Part shown: one piece after another, positions 1-8,294 of the stretch | Layout of the letters: the number at the start of each line of letters is the position of its first letter | Position numbering within the stretch: position 1 is the stretch's first letter | Source of the DNA: Marinilactibacillus piezotolerans | GTDB lineage: Bacteria > Bacillota > Bacilli > Lactobacillales > Carnobacteriaceae_A | Assembly: GCF_900114235.1 (NCBI RefSeq) | Contig: NZ_FOSJ01000009.1 | Location: forward strand, 1-43,275 | Direction: 5' to 3' | DNA: 43,275 nucleotides | Notes under the pieces: generated by a model | Database searches by the model: none | Told to the model about the DNA's origin: nothing | The model's input: the letters and a program-made list of their open reading frames with translations, nothing else | Made by a program: the position numbers and the translations under genes

Positions 1-35
1 AAATTGCCCCCTGTTCATTACAGGGAACAATTTTT
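1..35 (+). terminator. Rho-independent terminator of an upstream gene
   Basis: A hairpin pairs AAATTG with CAATTT outside and CCCTGT with ACAGGG inside around a TCATT loop, with a CC/AA internal loop. A run of five T follows at 31-35. It probably ends a gene lying left of the window. It may also stop pepQ transcription arriving from the other side, but the minus-strand U-tract falls outside the window. Confidence 0.6.
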
Positions 36-127
36 ATCAGGTATTGCATAAGGTCTCTTTTTTTAAATGTCTTTGACATAGGGTCCATTTTAATAAGTTC
101 TGTTATCATAGAAAGTCTTCTTTAATA

Positions 128-1234
128 TCATTTTTTTTGTGACTGAACATTCGTCAATGTTTTCCTGGTAGTAGTGAATGGAATACAACCATCTGCTGTA
201 ACATATACACAGTCCTCTATTCTTATCCCAACTTTATTTTCAATATAGATACCAGGTTCAAGTGAAAAACACATACCTTCTTTAATTTCCATAGTACTTC
301 CTTTGGATAAACTAGGAAACTCATGAACCGTTTTTCCCAATCCATGTCCTAATCGATGCGTAAAGTAATCTCCATAGCCAGCTTCTTCGATAACCGTTCG
401 AGCAATATTATCCAGTTCTCCAGTTGTGATTCCAGGTTTAACTGCTGCTTGTGCTTTTTCTTGTGCTTTTAAAACAACTTCATAAATAGAAGCGATCTCA
501 GAAGAAACCTCTCCAAAAGCAAAGGTACGTGTTACATCACTAGTATATCCTTCTGCAACAACACCTAAATCAAATAATACCAATTCATTTTCTTTAAGTT
601 TACGTGAACCAGGAGTGCCATGAGGACTGCCTGCGTGATCTCCAAATAAGACCATTGTTTGAAAGCTCATTTCTGAAATCCCTAATTTTTTTAATTGATA
701 TTCAATTTCTGCAACCACTGCTTGTTCGCTAATTCCTACCTTAAGAGCATTTGCACCAATTTCCAATGCTTTATCAGCCATTTTACCAGCAATAGTCATT
801 TTATTAAATTCTGCTTCCGATTTTATTAACTGAATAGATTGCAGTGTATTAGAAATATCTATAGTTTCAGATGCATTAGTAACGGCAAGTAGTTGTTTAT
901 AACGATCGACAGTCAAGCTGCTTTCTATAATACCGATTTTTTGGAAAGATTTACCATAACTTTTTAATTTCGCCTGAATAATTTCCCACGGGGTTTCTTC
1001 ATCTTTATAACTGATAATATCTGAAACTGTGGAAACATTTTTAGCATCACTTGCTTCTAGGAAAGGAGTAAATAGAAATTCCTCGTTATTTATGATAAAT
1101 AATGCCAAAAGTCTCTCATGAGGTTCGCTTTCAAAATCAGTAAAGTACCCAATTAAGTTTGGATCATCTATATACAGAAGATCTAATTTTTGATCTTGTA
1201 TTTTTTGTTTAAGTCTTTGTAATGCAGGGTTCAT
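128..1234 (-). CDS. pepQ: Xaa-Pro dipeptidase PepQ (M24 family)
   Basis: This is a cytosolic metallopeptidase of the M24 'pita-bread' family that releases amino acids from Xaa-Pro dipeptides. The N-terminal creatinase-like domain covers about residues 1-130. The C-terminal catalytic domain carries the expected metal ligands in order: the Asp pair in LFDLGVVAEGYTSDVTRTF, the His in GHGLGKTVHEFP, the Glu in EPGIYIE and the Glu in IEDCVYV. The length of 368 residues is normal for PepQ. I start at the ATG at 1234 because GAGG lies seven bases upstream; a TTG one codon earlier is possible. It is divergent from ccpA, the arrangement known from many lactic acid bacteria, where CcpA often controls pepQ. 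A second M24 peptidase at 17945 is the more PepP/YqhT-like paralogue. Confidence 0.93.
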   Translation of the reverse strand: MNPALQRLKQKIQDQKLDLLYIDDPNLIGYFTDFESEPHERLLALFIINNEEFLFTPFLEASDAKNVSTVSDIISYKDEETPWEIIQAKLKSYGKSFQKIGIIESSLTVDRYKQLLAVTNASETIDISNTLQSIQLIKSEAEFNKMTIAGKMADKALEIGANALKVGISEQAVVAEIEYQLKKLGISEMSFQTMVLFGDHAGSPHGTPGSRKLKENELVLFDLGVVAEGYTSDVTRTFAFGEVSSEIASIYEVVLKAQEKAQAAVKPGITTGELDNIARTVIEEAGYGDYFTHRLGHGLGKTVHEFPSLSKGSTMEIKEGMCFSLEPGIYIENKVGIRIEDCVYVTADGCIPFTTTRKTLTNVQSQKK

Positions 1235-1271
1235 CAAATTCCTCTTTTCTTACATATTGGTTGATATTTCT

Positions 1272-1280
1272 ATTGTAACA
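1272..1280 (-). promoter_or_regulatory. Extended -10 promoter of pepQ
   Basis: Read on the minus strand this is TGTTACAAT, a TG-N extended -10 element with a 5/6 match to TATAAT. It lies about 38 bases before the pepQ start. No good -35 hexamer is visible at 17 bases, as often seen with extended -10 promoters. Confidence 0.45.
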
Positions 1281-1364
1281 TGATTATAATAAGAGAGCAT
1301 ATTAATTAAAGTAAGCCTTTTCTGAAAAAAATAAAGAAATTTTCATGAAAACACGAATTACCTA

Positions 1365-1393
1365 TTGAAATCTCTTACATGCTTTGCTAAAGT
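1365..1393 (+). promoter_or_regulatory. Possible ccpA promoter
   Basis: TTGAAA and TAAAGT are spaced by 17 bases about 95 bases before ccpA. A perfect TTGACA also occurs at 1438-1443, but the best hexamer near it (CAAAAT at 1463) is 19 bases away and would leave almost no leader. Which one is used cannot be decided from sequence. Confidence 0.3.
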
Positions 1394-1488
1394 TAATAAA
1401 GTAAGAATACGCATAATTAAAATTAATGGAATGAATTTTGACACTTTGTATGCATGGCGCTTCAAAATATGAATAAAAGGAGAAGAAA

Positions 1489-2496
1489 ATGGATAAACAA
1501 ACGATTACGATTTATGATGTAGCAAGAGAAGCCGGAGTATCTATGGCTACTGTTTCTAGAGTAGTTAATGGAAATCCTAATGTAAAACCGACTACTAGAA
1601 AAAAAGTTTTGGATGTAATTGATCGTTTAGACTACAGACCAAATGCAGTAGCAAGAGGGCTAGCAAGTAAGAAAACAACCACTGTTGGCGTAATCATACC
1701 TGATGTTACGAACTTATATTTCTCATCTTTAGCAAGAGGAATAGATGATATTGCTACAATGTATAAATACAATATAATTTTAGCTAATTCAGATGAAAAT
1801 GAACATAAAGAAGTTCAAGTATTGAACACTTTACTTGCTAAACAAGTAGACGGTGTAATATTTATGGGAAATAAAATTACAGAAGAACTACGAGCAGAAT
1901 TTTCTCGTTCACGCACACCGGTTGTTTTAGCAGGCACAGTTGATCCTGATGGACAAGTTGGAAGTGTCAATATTGATTATAAAACTGCAACTGAAGATAG
2001 TGTGACTTCACTGATTGAAAACGGAAATAAGAAAATTGCTTTTATTTCTGAAAGTCACGATGAACCAATCAATGGAATGTATCGTTTAGAAGGATACAAA
2101 TCTGCGCTGAAAAACGCTGGAATTGACTATGACGAAGAATTAGTTGTTCAATCTGAGTATACTTACAAAGTTGGGGAAGCTGTATTTGAACAGATATCTA
2201 AAGTAGGAGCCACAGCAGCAGTAGTTGCAGATGATGAATTAGCTGTTGGAATATTAAATGCTGCTTTGGATAGAGGAATTAATGTGCCGGAAGAATTTGA
2301 ACTAATTACTTCAAATAATTCTAAACTGACAGATATGACTCGTCCGCAATTAAGCACGATAGTACAACCTTTATACGATATCGGGGCAGTTTCAATGAGA
2401 CTTTTGACTAAACTGATGAACAAAGAAGAAATTGACGAGAAAACAATCAAGTTGCCTTTTCACATTCTTAATAAAGGAACAACAAAAGAAAATTAA
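1489..2496 (+). CDS. ccpA: Catabolite control protein A
   Basis: This LacI/GalR-family regulator binds cre sites together with HPr(Ser-P) and controls carbon catabolite repression and activation. Residues 5-55 form the helix-turn-helix and hinge helix (TIYDVAREAGVSMATVSRVV, then RPNAVARGLASKKT), matching the CcpA subgroup. Residues 60-330 form the periplasmic-binding-protein-like effector/HPr domain. The length of 335 residues is typical. AAAGGAG lies just upstream of the ATG. It is divergent from pepQ and followed by a strong terminator. No convincing cre site was found in its own promoter region. Confidence 0.96.
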   Translation: MDKQTITIYDVAREAGVSMATVSRVVNGNPNVKPTTRKKVLDVIDRLDYRPNAVARGLASKKTTTVGVIIPDVTNLYFSSLARGIDDIATMYKYNIILANSDENEHKEVQVLNTLLAKQVDGVIFMGNKITEELRAEFSRSRTPVVLAGTVDPDGQVGSVNIDYKTATEDSVTSLIENGNKKIAFISESHDEPINGMYRLEGYKSALKNAGIDYDEELVVQSEYTYKVGEAVFEQISKVGATAAVVADDELAVGILNAALDRGINVPEEFELITSNNSKLTDMTRPQLSTIVQPLYDIGAVSMRLLTKLMNKEEIDEKTIKLPFHILNKGTTKEN

Positions 2497-2503
2497 ACTA
2501 TTA

Positions 2504-2540
2504 AAAAAGGAGTTTGAGGATTATCCTCAAACTCCTTTTT
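2504..2540. terminator. Bidirectional terminator between ccpA and the PBP gene
   Basis: A perfect 17-bp stem with a TTA loop, with A5 on the left arm and T5 on the right. It sits between the convergent ccpA and PBP genes and should work for both strands. Confidence 0.9.
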
Positions 2541-2577
2541 ATTAATTATTGTTATTTTCTGAATCTTGTTCAGGATC

Positions 2578-5280
2578 CTAAACTGAATCATCTGGTGTTT
2601 CTTCTGTATTGTTTTCTTCTTCAGGTTGATCCGCTTCAGGATCTTCTTCCGGTTCCTCCGGCTCTTCAGGTTGAGAAGGGGGCGCAGTTTCCTCTTCTTC
2701 CTCTTTTTCTTCTGGATTTTCTTCGGGTTCATTTTCTGAATTGTTGTTCGAGTTACCACCGTTATTACTATCATCATTTGGTCTTGATTCATTCTCCTCA
2801 TTTTCAGGAGTTTCTTCTCTATTAGATGGAGGGGAAGGGTCTTCTTCTTCATTGTTTTCCTCTTCATCATCTTCTTGATTATCGCTACTACTTGTCTCTG
2901 CAGCATTCCAGAATTCACTTAATTCTGCATCAGTTGCTCCGAGAGCAAAATCATAAACAGTAGTTTGAGGAAGATGAGCAGTATTGAAATATTCAGTAAA
3001 AGTATCCCCAGAGATAGAACGAGTTCCACCTTCAGGTAAATCAACAGTTCCTGGTAGCATACCTGTTTCTGCTAATACAGAACGCTGAGTAATATTACTA
3101 GGTTGTTGGAATTGTTCACCCACTCCCAAAAGTTCAGGGCGGACTTCATACATCTGATTTACAACCTTAGCCCAGAAATTACGATTTCTAAGACTAGGGG
3201 ATTGGCCGTATTCATCAATCAAACCAACAACTTGGTTATCATAACCTATCCAAGTTCCAAAGGTAATACTTGGTGTACTTCCAATGTACCAGATATCATT
3301 CACTTTATCTGAAGTTCCTGATGTTCCTGTCTTGGAGATCCAGTCTGAATTGAAATTCAATTGACTAATTGTTCCTCTAGCTGTACCTTCTGTATGAACA
3401 TCACGTAAAATATCTAGCAATAAGAAATTAGTTTGAGGGCTCCATACTTGAGCTTCACTTTGTTCATGTTCATAGATAGCTTCCCCAGCTGAATTTTCAA
3501 TTTTTTCAATAACATAAGGTTCTACATGAGTTCCGTTATTTGCGATACTTGAAAATGCACTGATCAAATCGACAGGAGCAGCACCGCCGCTAACGCCACC
3601 GATAGCCGTAGAAGGATTGGCAATATAATCTTCAGCCGGGATTACATCCTCACTTATTCCCATTTTAGTCATATAATTTACTGGATTAACCTGTTTTACT
3701 AATTCATTATAAATTTTGATAGTAGGAATGTTTTGGGAAACGGTTAAAGCTTCTCTGGCAGTCATCCAGCGATTAGTCGTTCGAACAGCATTAGTAGGTT
3801 CATATACTTCACCAGTGACCAATGGTATAGACACGTCAGTATCAGGTACTATAGTTGCAGGGGTAATCAAACCAATATCCAAAGCTGGACCATATGTTGC
3901 TAAAGGTTTAATGATAGATCCAGGACTTCTCTCTGATTCAAAAGCCCGATTGTATTCTGAATCTTCGTATTCTCGTCCACCTATAAATGCTAAAACTTTA
4001 CCGGTGGCATTATCAATCACAGAACCGCTTACTTGGATTGGCATAGTATCAGTATGACTAACGCCATCATCGTCTACCCAAGTGTAACTGCGGTCAGCTC
4101 CTAATGTATCAACTTGCTCTTCTACAACTTGTTCCACAGCATTATGGAGGTCTCGATCAATTGTAGTATAGACTTTATAGCCACCATTAATAAGTGCGGA
4201 ATCTGCTTGTTCAAAATATTGATTATATAAGTCAGTATCTGCATTTAATTCATCCATCGTAAGATCATCAGCTTCAGCAAAGTATTGAATCAATAAATCT
4301 CTTGATTCTTCAAGGGCTAGGTCATATACATAAGAGCGGCTGTCTTGTTCAGCATCTGCTTTAGGAAGAAAATCCTGACTCAAATCATAACCAACTGCAT
4401 CATTATAATCGTTTTCAGTAATATAACCTTCTCGGTACATTCTGAATAAGACTTCATCTTTTCGTCCAAGTCCCACGCTGTGATCTTCTTTAAGATCACC
4501 TGTTTGAGTATAAGGACTATATACAATTGGACTTTGAGGAAGGCCAGCTATAAATGCTGCTTGTGGTAACGATAGATCGGCAGCAGATACACCGAAAATT
4601 CCTTGCGCAGCTTCTTGCACACCAGCAATGTTTTGACCTTTATTATTACGCCCAAATGGAGAGATATTCAGATAAGCCTGCAAAATATCTTCTTTTGACA
4701 TATAATTTTCCAGTCGCATAGCCAGTAGAATTTCGTTTGCTTTACGTGAATGAGAGACTTCATTTCCAACTAATTGCTGCTTAATCAATTGCTGGGTCAA
4801 AGTTGAACCACCGGAAGTGGAAGAACTATTTGTCAAGTCTTGAACTAATGCTCGAGCAACTGCTTTTGGTACAATTCCATTGTGTTCAAAGAAATATTCA
4901 TCTTCTGTTGCTACAATAGCATCAACGACGGAAGATGATACATTTTCTAGATCAACGGGCGTTCTAATTAAGTCACTACGGACATCACTGATCACTTCAC
5001 CACCAGCATAATACATTGTTGATTTTAATACGAAGTCATCAATTTGAGCTTCCATTTCTTCGTATTCAGGGATTTCACTACTATGAACCAATGAAGCAAA
5101 ATAGCCAACAGCTGCACCGGCTCCAAGAGAACCTCCAACTAAGAGGGTTACAATGAAGAAGATAATAAGTGCTTTTGATACTCTATAAAAAATATCAAAG
5201 TAATAAAAAAATCCTCTTTTTGAAGAAGTCTCGGTAGTTTCTTCTGGATTATGTTCGTTTTTATGTTCAGATCGATTCAT
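2578..5280 (-). CDS. Class A penicillin-binding protein with acidic C-terminal tail
   Basis: This bifunctional peptidoglycan glycosyltransferase and transpeptidase is anchored in the cytoplasmic membrane. A short cytoplasmic N-terminus is followed by one membrane helix (about residues 35-60). The GT51 domain (about 95-290) shows the catalytic EDEYFF and GGSTLTQQLIKQ motifs. The transpeptidase domain (about 410-740) shows SIIK (SxxK), SQN (SxN) and KTGTSG. From about residue 795 to 900 the protein becomes a low-complexity tail of Glu, Asp, Pro, Asn and Ser. A class A PBP next to ccpA is, as I recall, also the arrangement of enterococcal pbpF; the N-terminal part also resembles streptococcal PBP2a, so I give no symbol. 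GGAG precedes the ATG. The gene is monocistronic between terminators. Confidence 0.93.
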   Translation of the reverse strand: MNRSEHKNEHNPEETTETSSKRGFFYYFDIFYRVSKALIIFFIVTLLVGGSLGAGAAVGYFASLVHSSEIPEYEEMEAQIDDFVLKSTMYYAGGEVISDVRSDLIRTPVDLENVSSSVVDAIVATEDEYFFEHNGIVPKAVARALVQDLTNSSSTSGGSTLTQQLIKQQLVGNEVSHSRKANEILLAMRLENYMSKEDILQAYLNISPFGRNNKGQNIAGVQEAAQGIFGVSAADLSLPQAAFIAGLPQSPIVYSPYTQTGDLKEDHSVGLGRKDEVLFRMYREGYITENDYNDAVGYDLSQDFLPKADAEQDSRSYVYDLALEESRDLLIQYFAEADDLTMDELNADTDLYNQYFEQADSALINGGYKVYTTIDRDLHNAVEQVVEEQVDTLGADRSYTWVDDDGVSHTDTMPIQVSGSVIDNATGKVLAFIGGREYEDSEYNRAFESERSPGSIIKPLATYGPALDIGLITPATIVPDTDVSIPLVTGEVYEPTNAVRTTNRWMTAREALTVSQNIPTIKIYNELVKQVNPVNYMTKMGISEDVIPAEDYIANPSTAIGGVSGGAAPVDLISAFSSIANNGTHVEPYVIEKIENSAGEAIYEHEQSEAQVWSPQTNFLLLDILRDVHTEGTARGTISQLNFNSDWISKTGTSGTSDKVNDIWYIGSTPSITFGTWIGYDNQVVGLIDEYGQSPSLRNRNFWAKVVNQMYEVRPELLGVGEQFQQPSNITQRSVLAETGMLPGTVDLPEGGTRSISGDTFTEYFNTAHLPQTTVYDFALGATDAELSEFWNAAETSSSDNQEDDEEENNEEEDPSPPSNREETPENEENESRPNDDSNNGGNSNNNSENEPEENPEEKEEEEETAPPSQPEEPEEPEEDPEADQPEEENNTEETPDDSV

Positions 5281-5334
5281 GCTAGACTCCTTTATTCGTT
5301 ATTTATCATTAATATAAAATATATAGCTTGCTAC

Positions 5335-5362
5335 ATTATAGCAAATAGGGGATGAAAGTAAA
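5335..5362 (-). promoter_or_regulatory. Likely promoter of the class A PBP gene
   Basis: On the minus strand a perfect TATAAT (5335-5340) is preceded at 16 bases by TTTACT, a 4/6 match to the -35 consensus. It lies about 55 bases before the start codon. Confidence 0.45.
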
Positions 5363-5448
5363 ACTAGGATGAAAGCCATCTATAAAAAAGATCAGTTTAT
5401 TCAGTATATTGATAAATTATATAAGAATGTACGTTCTTTTAGTATGGA

Positions 5449-5504
5449 TAAAAAAACCTCCATTAAATAGTAATTGATTAAATCAATCGTTTATTTAATG
5501 GAGG
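5449..5504 (-). terminator. Terminator of trhO
   Basis: A 13-bp perfect outer stem, CCTCCATTAAATA with TATTTAATGGAGG, encloses a second near-palindrome (ATTGATT/AATCAAT). On the minus strand the hairpin is followed by a run of T (5450-5456). It follows trhO and insulates it from the PBP gene. Confidence 0.8.
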
Positions 5505-5522
5505 CTTATCAGAGGGAATACA

Positions 5523-6488
5523 TTAAACCGTTTCGGGCAATTTCTCTCCAATGGCTTTTAATCTTGCAGCAACGTCTTCGCGACTTAAATGATGTTCTTT
5601 AACATAACGATTTTCTGGAGATATACGGCATTCATGAGAGCATCCTCGTAAATATTTATGTTCATTTTTTTCAGAAGTAATATATTGGCGGTTACAGAAT
5701 GGATTACCACAGTTTACATAACGTTCACAGGGTGTTCCGTCATACCAATCTCTTGCAATGATTGTTTTTTCTTTACGGTTTATATCTACACTGATTCTTT
5801 CATCAAAAACATACATTTTCCCATCCCATAGTTCTCCTTGAGTTTTTGGATCGGTACCGTAGTTATGGATTCCGCCATGTAGCTGTCCTACATCCTTAAA
5901 TCCTTCTTTTAATAACCAGCCACTGAATTTTTCACAACGGACACCACCAGTACAGTAGGTAACAACTTTTTTATCCATGAATTTTTCTTTATTTTCTTTG
6001 ATCCATTGAGGTAGTTCTCTGAAACTACGAATATCTGGTCGAACGGCACCCCGGAAATGGCCTAAATCATATTCATAATCATTTCTAGCATCTAGAACGA
6101 TTGTATTTTCATCTTCTAGTGCTGCTCGAAATTCTTCCGGTTTTAAATGTTTTCCCGTTAGTTCGTTTGGATTAAGATCTTCTTCGCCTAATTTCAAAGA
6201 AACGATTTCTGGACGGTAACGGACATACATTTTTTTGAATGCATGTGCATCTGCTTCGTCAATTTTGAACATTATATCACTAAAGCGATCATCAGAACGT
6301 AGAGCAGTCATATATTTATCAGTGTCAGAGACCGATCCAGAAACTGTACCGTTCAAGCCTTCATCTGAAACAAGAATACGTCCTTTTAAGTTTAATTCTC
6401 TGCATAAGTTTAAATGGTCAACTCTAAATTGTTCAGGGTTCTCAATCGTTACATATTTATAATAAAGTAATACACGATAATCACTCAT
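5523..6488 (-). CDS. trhO: tRNA uridine(34) hydroxylase TrhO (rhodanese-like, UPF0176)
   Basis: TrhO is a prephenate-independent enzyme that hydroxylates U34 in the anticodon loop of certain tRNAs, giving 5-hydroxyuridine on the way to mo5U/mcmo5U. An N-terminal acylphosphatase-like region (about 1-95) precedes a rhodanese domain (about 115-215) with the active-site loop [13 protein letters not shown]-terminal cysteine-rich part ([16 protein letters not shown], then CSHEC) is typical of the family and may bind metal. The length of 321 residues is normal. GGAGG lies close upstream of the ATG. The gene stands alone with its own terminator. Together with mnmM at 40389 the window holds two wobble-base modification genes. 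Confidence 0.92.
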   Translation of the reverse strand: MSDYRVLLYYKYVTIENPEQFRVDHLNLCRELNLKGRILVSDEGLNGTVSGSVSDTDKYMTALRSDDRFSDIMFKIDEADAHAFKKMYVRYRPEIVSLKLGEEDLNPNELTGKHLKPEEFRAALEDENTIVLDARNDYEYDLGHFRGAVRPDIRSFRELPQWIKENKEKFMDKKVVTYCTGGVRCEKFSGWLLKEGFKDVGQLHGGIHNYGTDPKTQGELWDGKMYVFDERISVDINRKEKTIIARDWYDGTPCERYVNCGNPFCNRQYITSEKNEHKYLRGCSHECRISPENRYVKEHHLSREDVAARLKAIGEKLPETV

Positions 6489-6789
6489 GTAATGTTCCTC
6501 CTTGATTGATCTTTCGTTATTGGAAATTTTCTATCCTTAAACATTAAAATTATACTAGATTACTAAAGTAAATGCAAGATAGCATTAAGTGACAAGGATA
6601 TGTAGTCAAAAAAGAAATTTATATGTAATATGATTGAAACCTTTTAGCAGAAAATAAGAGCTATACTCTTTCTAGACCTCAAAAAAGAAGAGGCAATGAC
6701 AAAGTACTTAAATGAACGCAGAAATTGACTGTAAATATAACTAAAACTAACTTAACTTATATAGGATACTTTCTTGGAGGGAAAAAATA
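6489..6789. other. Divergent intergenic region trhO / NlpC-P60 gene
   Basis: 301 bases without a gene. It must hold promoters for both neighbours. On the plus strand TTGACT (6725-6730) is the best -35 hexamer, but the -10 choices behind it are poor. A WalR-like direct repeat lies at 6624-6640. No terminator or structured RNA is evident. Confidence 0.5.
6624..6640 (+). promoter_or_regulatory. Possible WalR (YycF) box before the NlpC/P60 gene
   Basis: TGTAAT-N5-TGAAAC matches the published WalR direct repeat TGTWAH-N5-TGTWAH at 11 of 12 positions. Secreted NlpC/P60 proteins of the PcsB type are known WalR targets. The box lies about 150 bases before the start, which is far, and no WalRK genes lie in the window, so this is tentative. 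Confidence 0.3.
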
Positions 6790-8208
6790 GTGAAAAGTAA
6801 ATTAATCTTATTTTCCGCAACTACAACAATGTTATTAAGCTCAGTCATGGCAGCTCCAATCGTATCTGCTGCTGATTACGATACAAAAATCGATGAAGCA
6901 AAGAAACAAGTAGAAGAAAACGAAGAGCAAGTAAACTCCTTAAATGAAACAATTGATTCATTAGAAAACGAAACTACTGATACTGAAGCTGAATTAACTG
7001 CAATCAATGACGAAATATCAAAAAATAAAGCGTTTATGCAAGATGCAGTCAAGCGTCTAGAACAAGCTCAGGAAGAATATAAAACTTTGCAAGAAGACAT
7101 TACTAAATTGGAAGAAATCATTGAAAAGCGCAATGGACAACTTGAAGAACAAGCACGTAAAATCCAAGTCGATGGTCAAACAGCAAATTACATAGAATTT
7201 GTTCTAGATTCTGAATCGATTACAGATGTTATCGGACGTATGAATGTTGTAACGAATTTAGTGGAATCTAATAGTGAATTAGTGAAAGCACAAGTTAGTG
7301 ACAAAGAAGAAGTCGCTGCAAAACAAGAAAAAACTGAACAAACAATTTTACAACAAAATGCATTAGCTGAAGAGTTAGAACTTACAGCAGCAGATCTTGA
7401 AGAACAACAACTTGAACAAGAAGTATTAGTTGCACAATTAGCAGCTGAAAAATCTACTGTAGAATCTGAACGTTCAGAATTTCTTGCTCAACGTGATGCA
7501 GCAGAAGCACAAGTAAGCCAATTAGTTGCTTCAAGAGAAGAATCTGCTAAAGCAGCTCAAGAAGCCCAAGCTCAAAGTGAACAAGAAGAAGTATTAGCTT
7601 CAGCACAAGCTGAAGAAGAAAATGATGAAGTGGTATCAACTTCATCATCTCAAAATACGGTATCTTCAACTAATGATAATTCTGATGATTCTAGTGCCAA
7701 TGTTTCGAATAATAACAATACTAATACGACTACCACGAATTCTGGTGCTTCAAGCGGCAGTAACAATGGTAATTCAAATAGTGGTTCTTCTGAACCTGCT
7801 AAAAAGACAGAGACAGTAGAGAAAAAAGAAACACCTCAACCAAGTACACCAGCAGTAACTGGAACTTCTTGGAGTTCTCTTAAATCTATTGCAGAAAGTA
7901 AACTTGGAAAACCATATGTCTGGGGTGCAAAAGGACCAAACTCCTTCGATTGCTCTGGATTTACAAGTTGGGTATTCAGTCAAGTGGGAAAAACAATTCC
8001 TGGTGACTCAAGAACCCAATATGCCAATTCAACGAAAGTTTCTAATCCTCAACCAGGAGACTTAGTATTCTTCGGCAAAAATGGAGTTGTCACGCATGTA
8101 GGTATTTATGCAGGAAATGGAAAATTTATTGGAGCACAAAATAATGGTGTTGCTTATGACAACGTGAATGCCAGTTACTGGGAATTGATAGGATATGGAC
8201 GGTACTAA
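6790..8208 (+). CDS. Secreted NlpC/P60 peptidoglycan hydrolase with coiled coil (SagA/PcsB type)
   Basis: This is an exported cell-wall endopeptidase, probably cutting peptide stems during septum remodelling. A signal peptide covers about residues 1-27, ending in APIVSAADY. Residues 28-250 are a long Glu/Gln/Ala-rich coiled coil. Residues 275-350 are a Ser/Asn/Thr linker. The NlpC/P60 domain (about 355-472) carries the catalytic Cys388 in FDCSGF and His436 in THVGIYAG; the third polar position lies in IGAQNNG. The domain order matches enterococcal SagA and p60. The GTG start at 6790 is set by GGAGG nine bases upstream and by the signal peptide. It is monocistronic with a strong terminator. 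Confidence 0.92.
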   Translation: MKSKLILFSATTTMLLSSVMAAPIVSAADYDTKIDEAKKQVEENEEQVNSLNETIDSLENETTDTEAELTAINDEISKNKAFMQDAVKRLEQAQEEYKTLQEDITKLEEIIEKRNGQLEEQARKIQVDGQTANYIEFVLDSESITDVIGRMNVVTNLVESNSELVKAQVSDKEEVAAKQEKTEQTILQQNALAEELELTAADLEEQQLEQEVLVAQLAAEKSTVESERSEFLAQRDAAEAQVSQLVASREESAKAAQEAQAQSEQEEVLASAQAEEENDEVVSTSSSQNTVSSTNDNSDDSSANVSNNNNTNTTTTNSGASSGSNNGNSNSGSSEPAKKTETVEKKETPQPSTPAVTGTSWSSLKSIAESKLGKPYVWGAKGPNSFDCSGFTSWVFSQVGKTIPGDSRTQYANSTKVSNPQPGDLVFFGKNGVVTHVGIYAGNGKFIGAQNNGVAYDNVNASYWELIGYGRY

Positions 8209-8231
8209 TAAAATAAAATTATAGGCCAAAC

Positions 8232-8270
8232 AAAAAGCAGTGATTGAGATTTTCTCAATCACTGCTTTTT
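8232..8270. terminator. Bidirectional terminator between NlpC/P60 and pepF genes
   Basis: A perfect 17-bp stem (AAAAAGCAGTGATTGAG and its complement) has a five-base loop and T-runs on both strands, between two convergent genes. Confidence 0.9.
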
Positions 8271-8294
8271 TACTTTTTTAAAATCTAAATTAAA

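Noticed and set aside
1346-1365. cre-like TGAAAACACG before ccpA
   Set aside because: The central CG is one base out of register with the TGWAANCGNTNWCA consensus and the right half is poor.
2493-2918. 141-codon minus-strand frame and a 103-codon plus-strand frame over the PBP tail
   Set aside because: Both are products of the repetitive Glu/Pro codons of the PBP tail. They have no ribosome site or recognisable domain, and the plus-strand one starts in the ccpA terminator.
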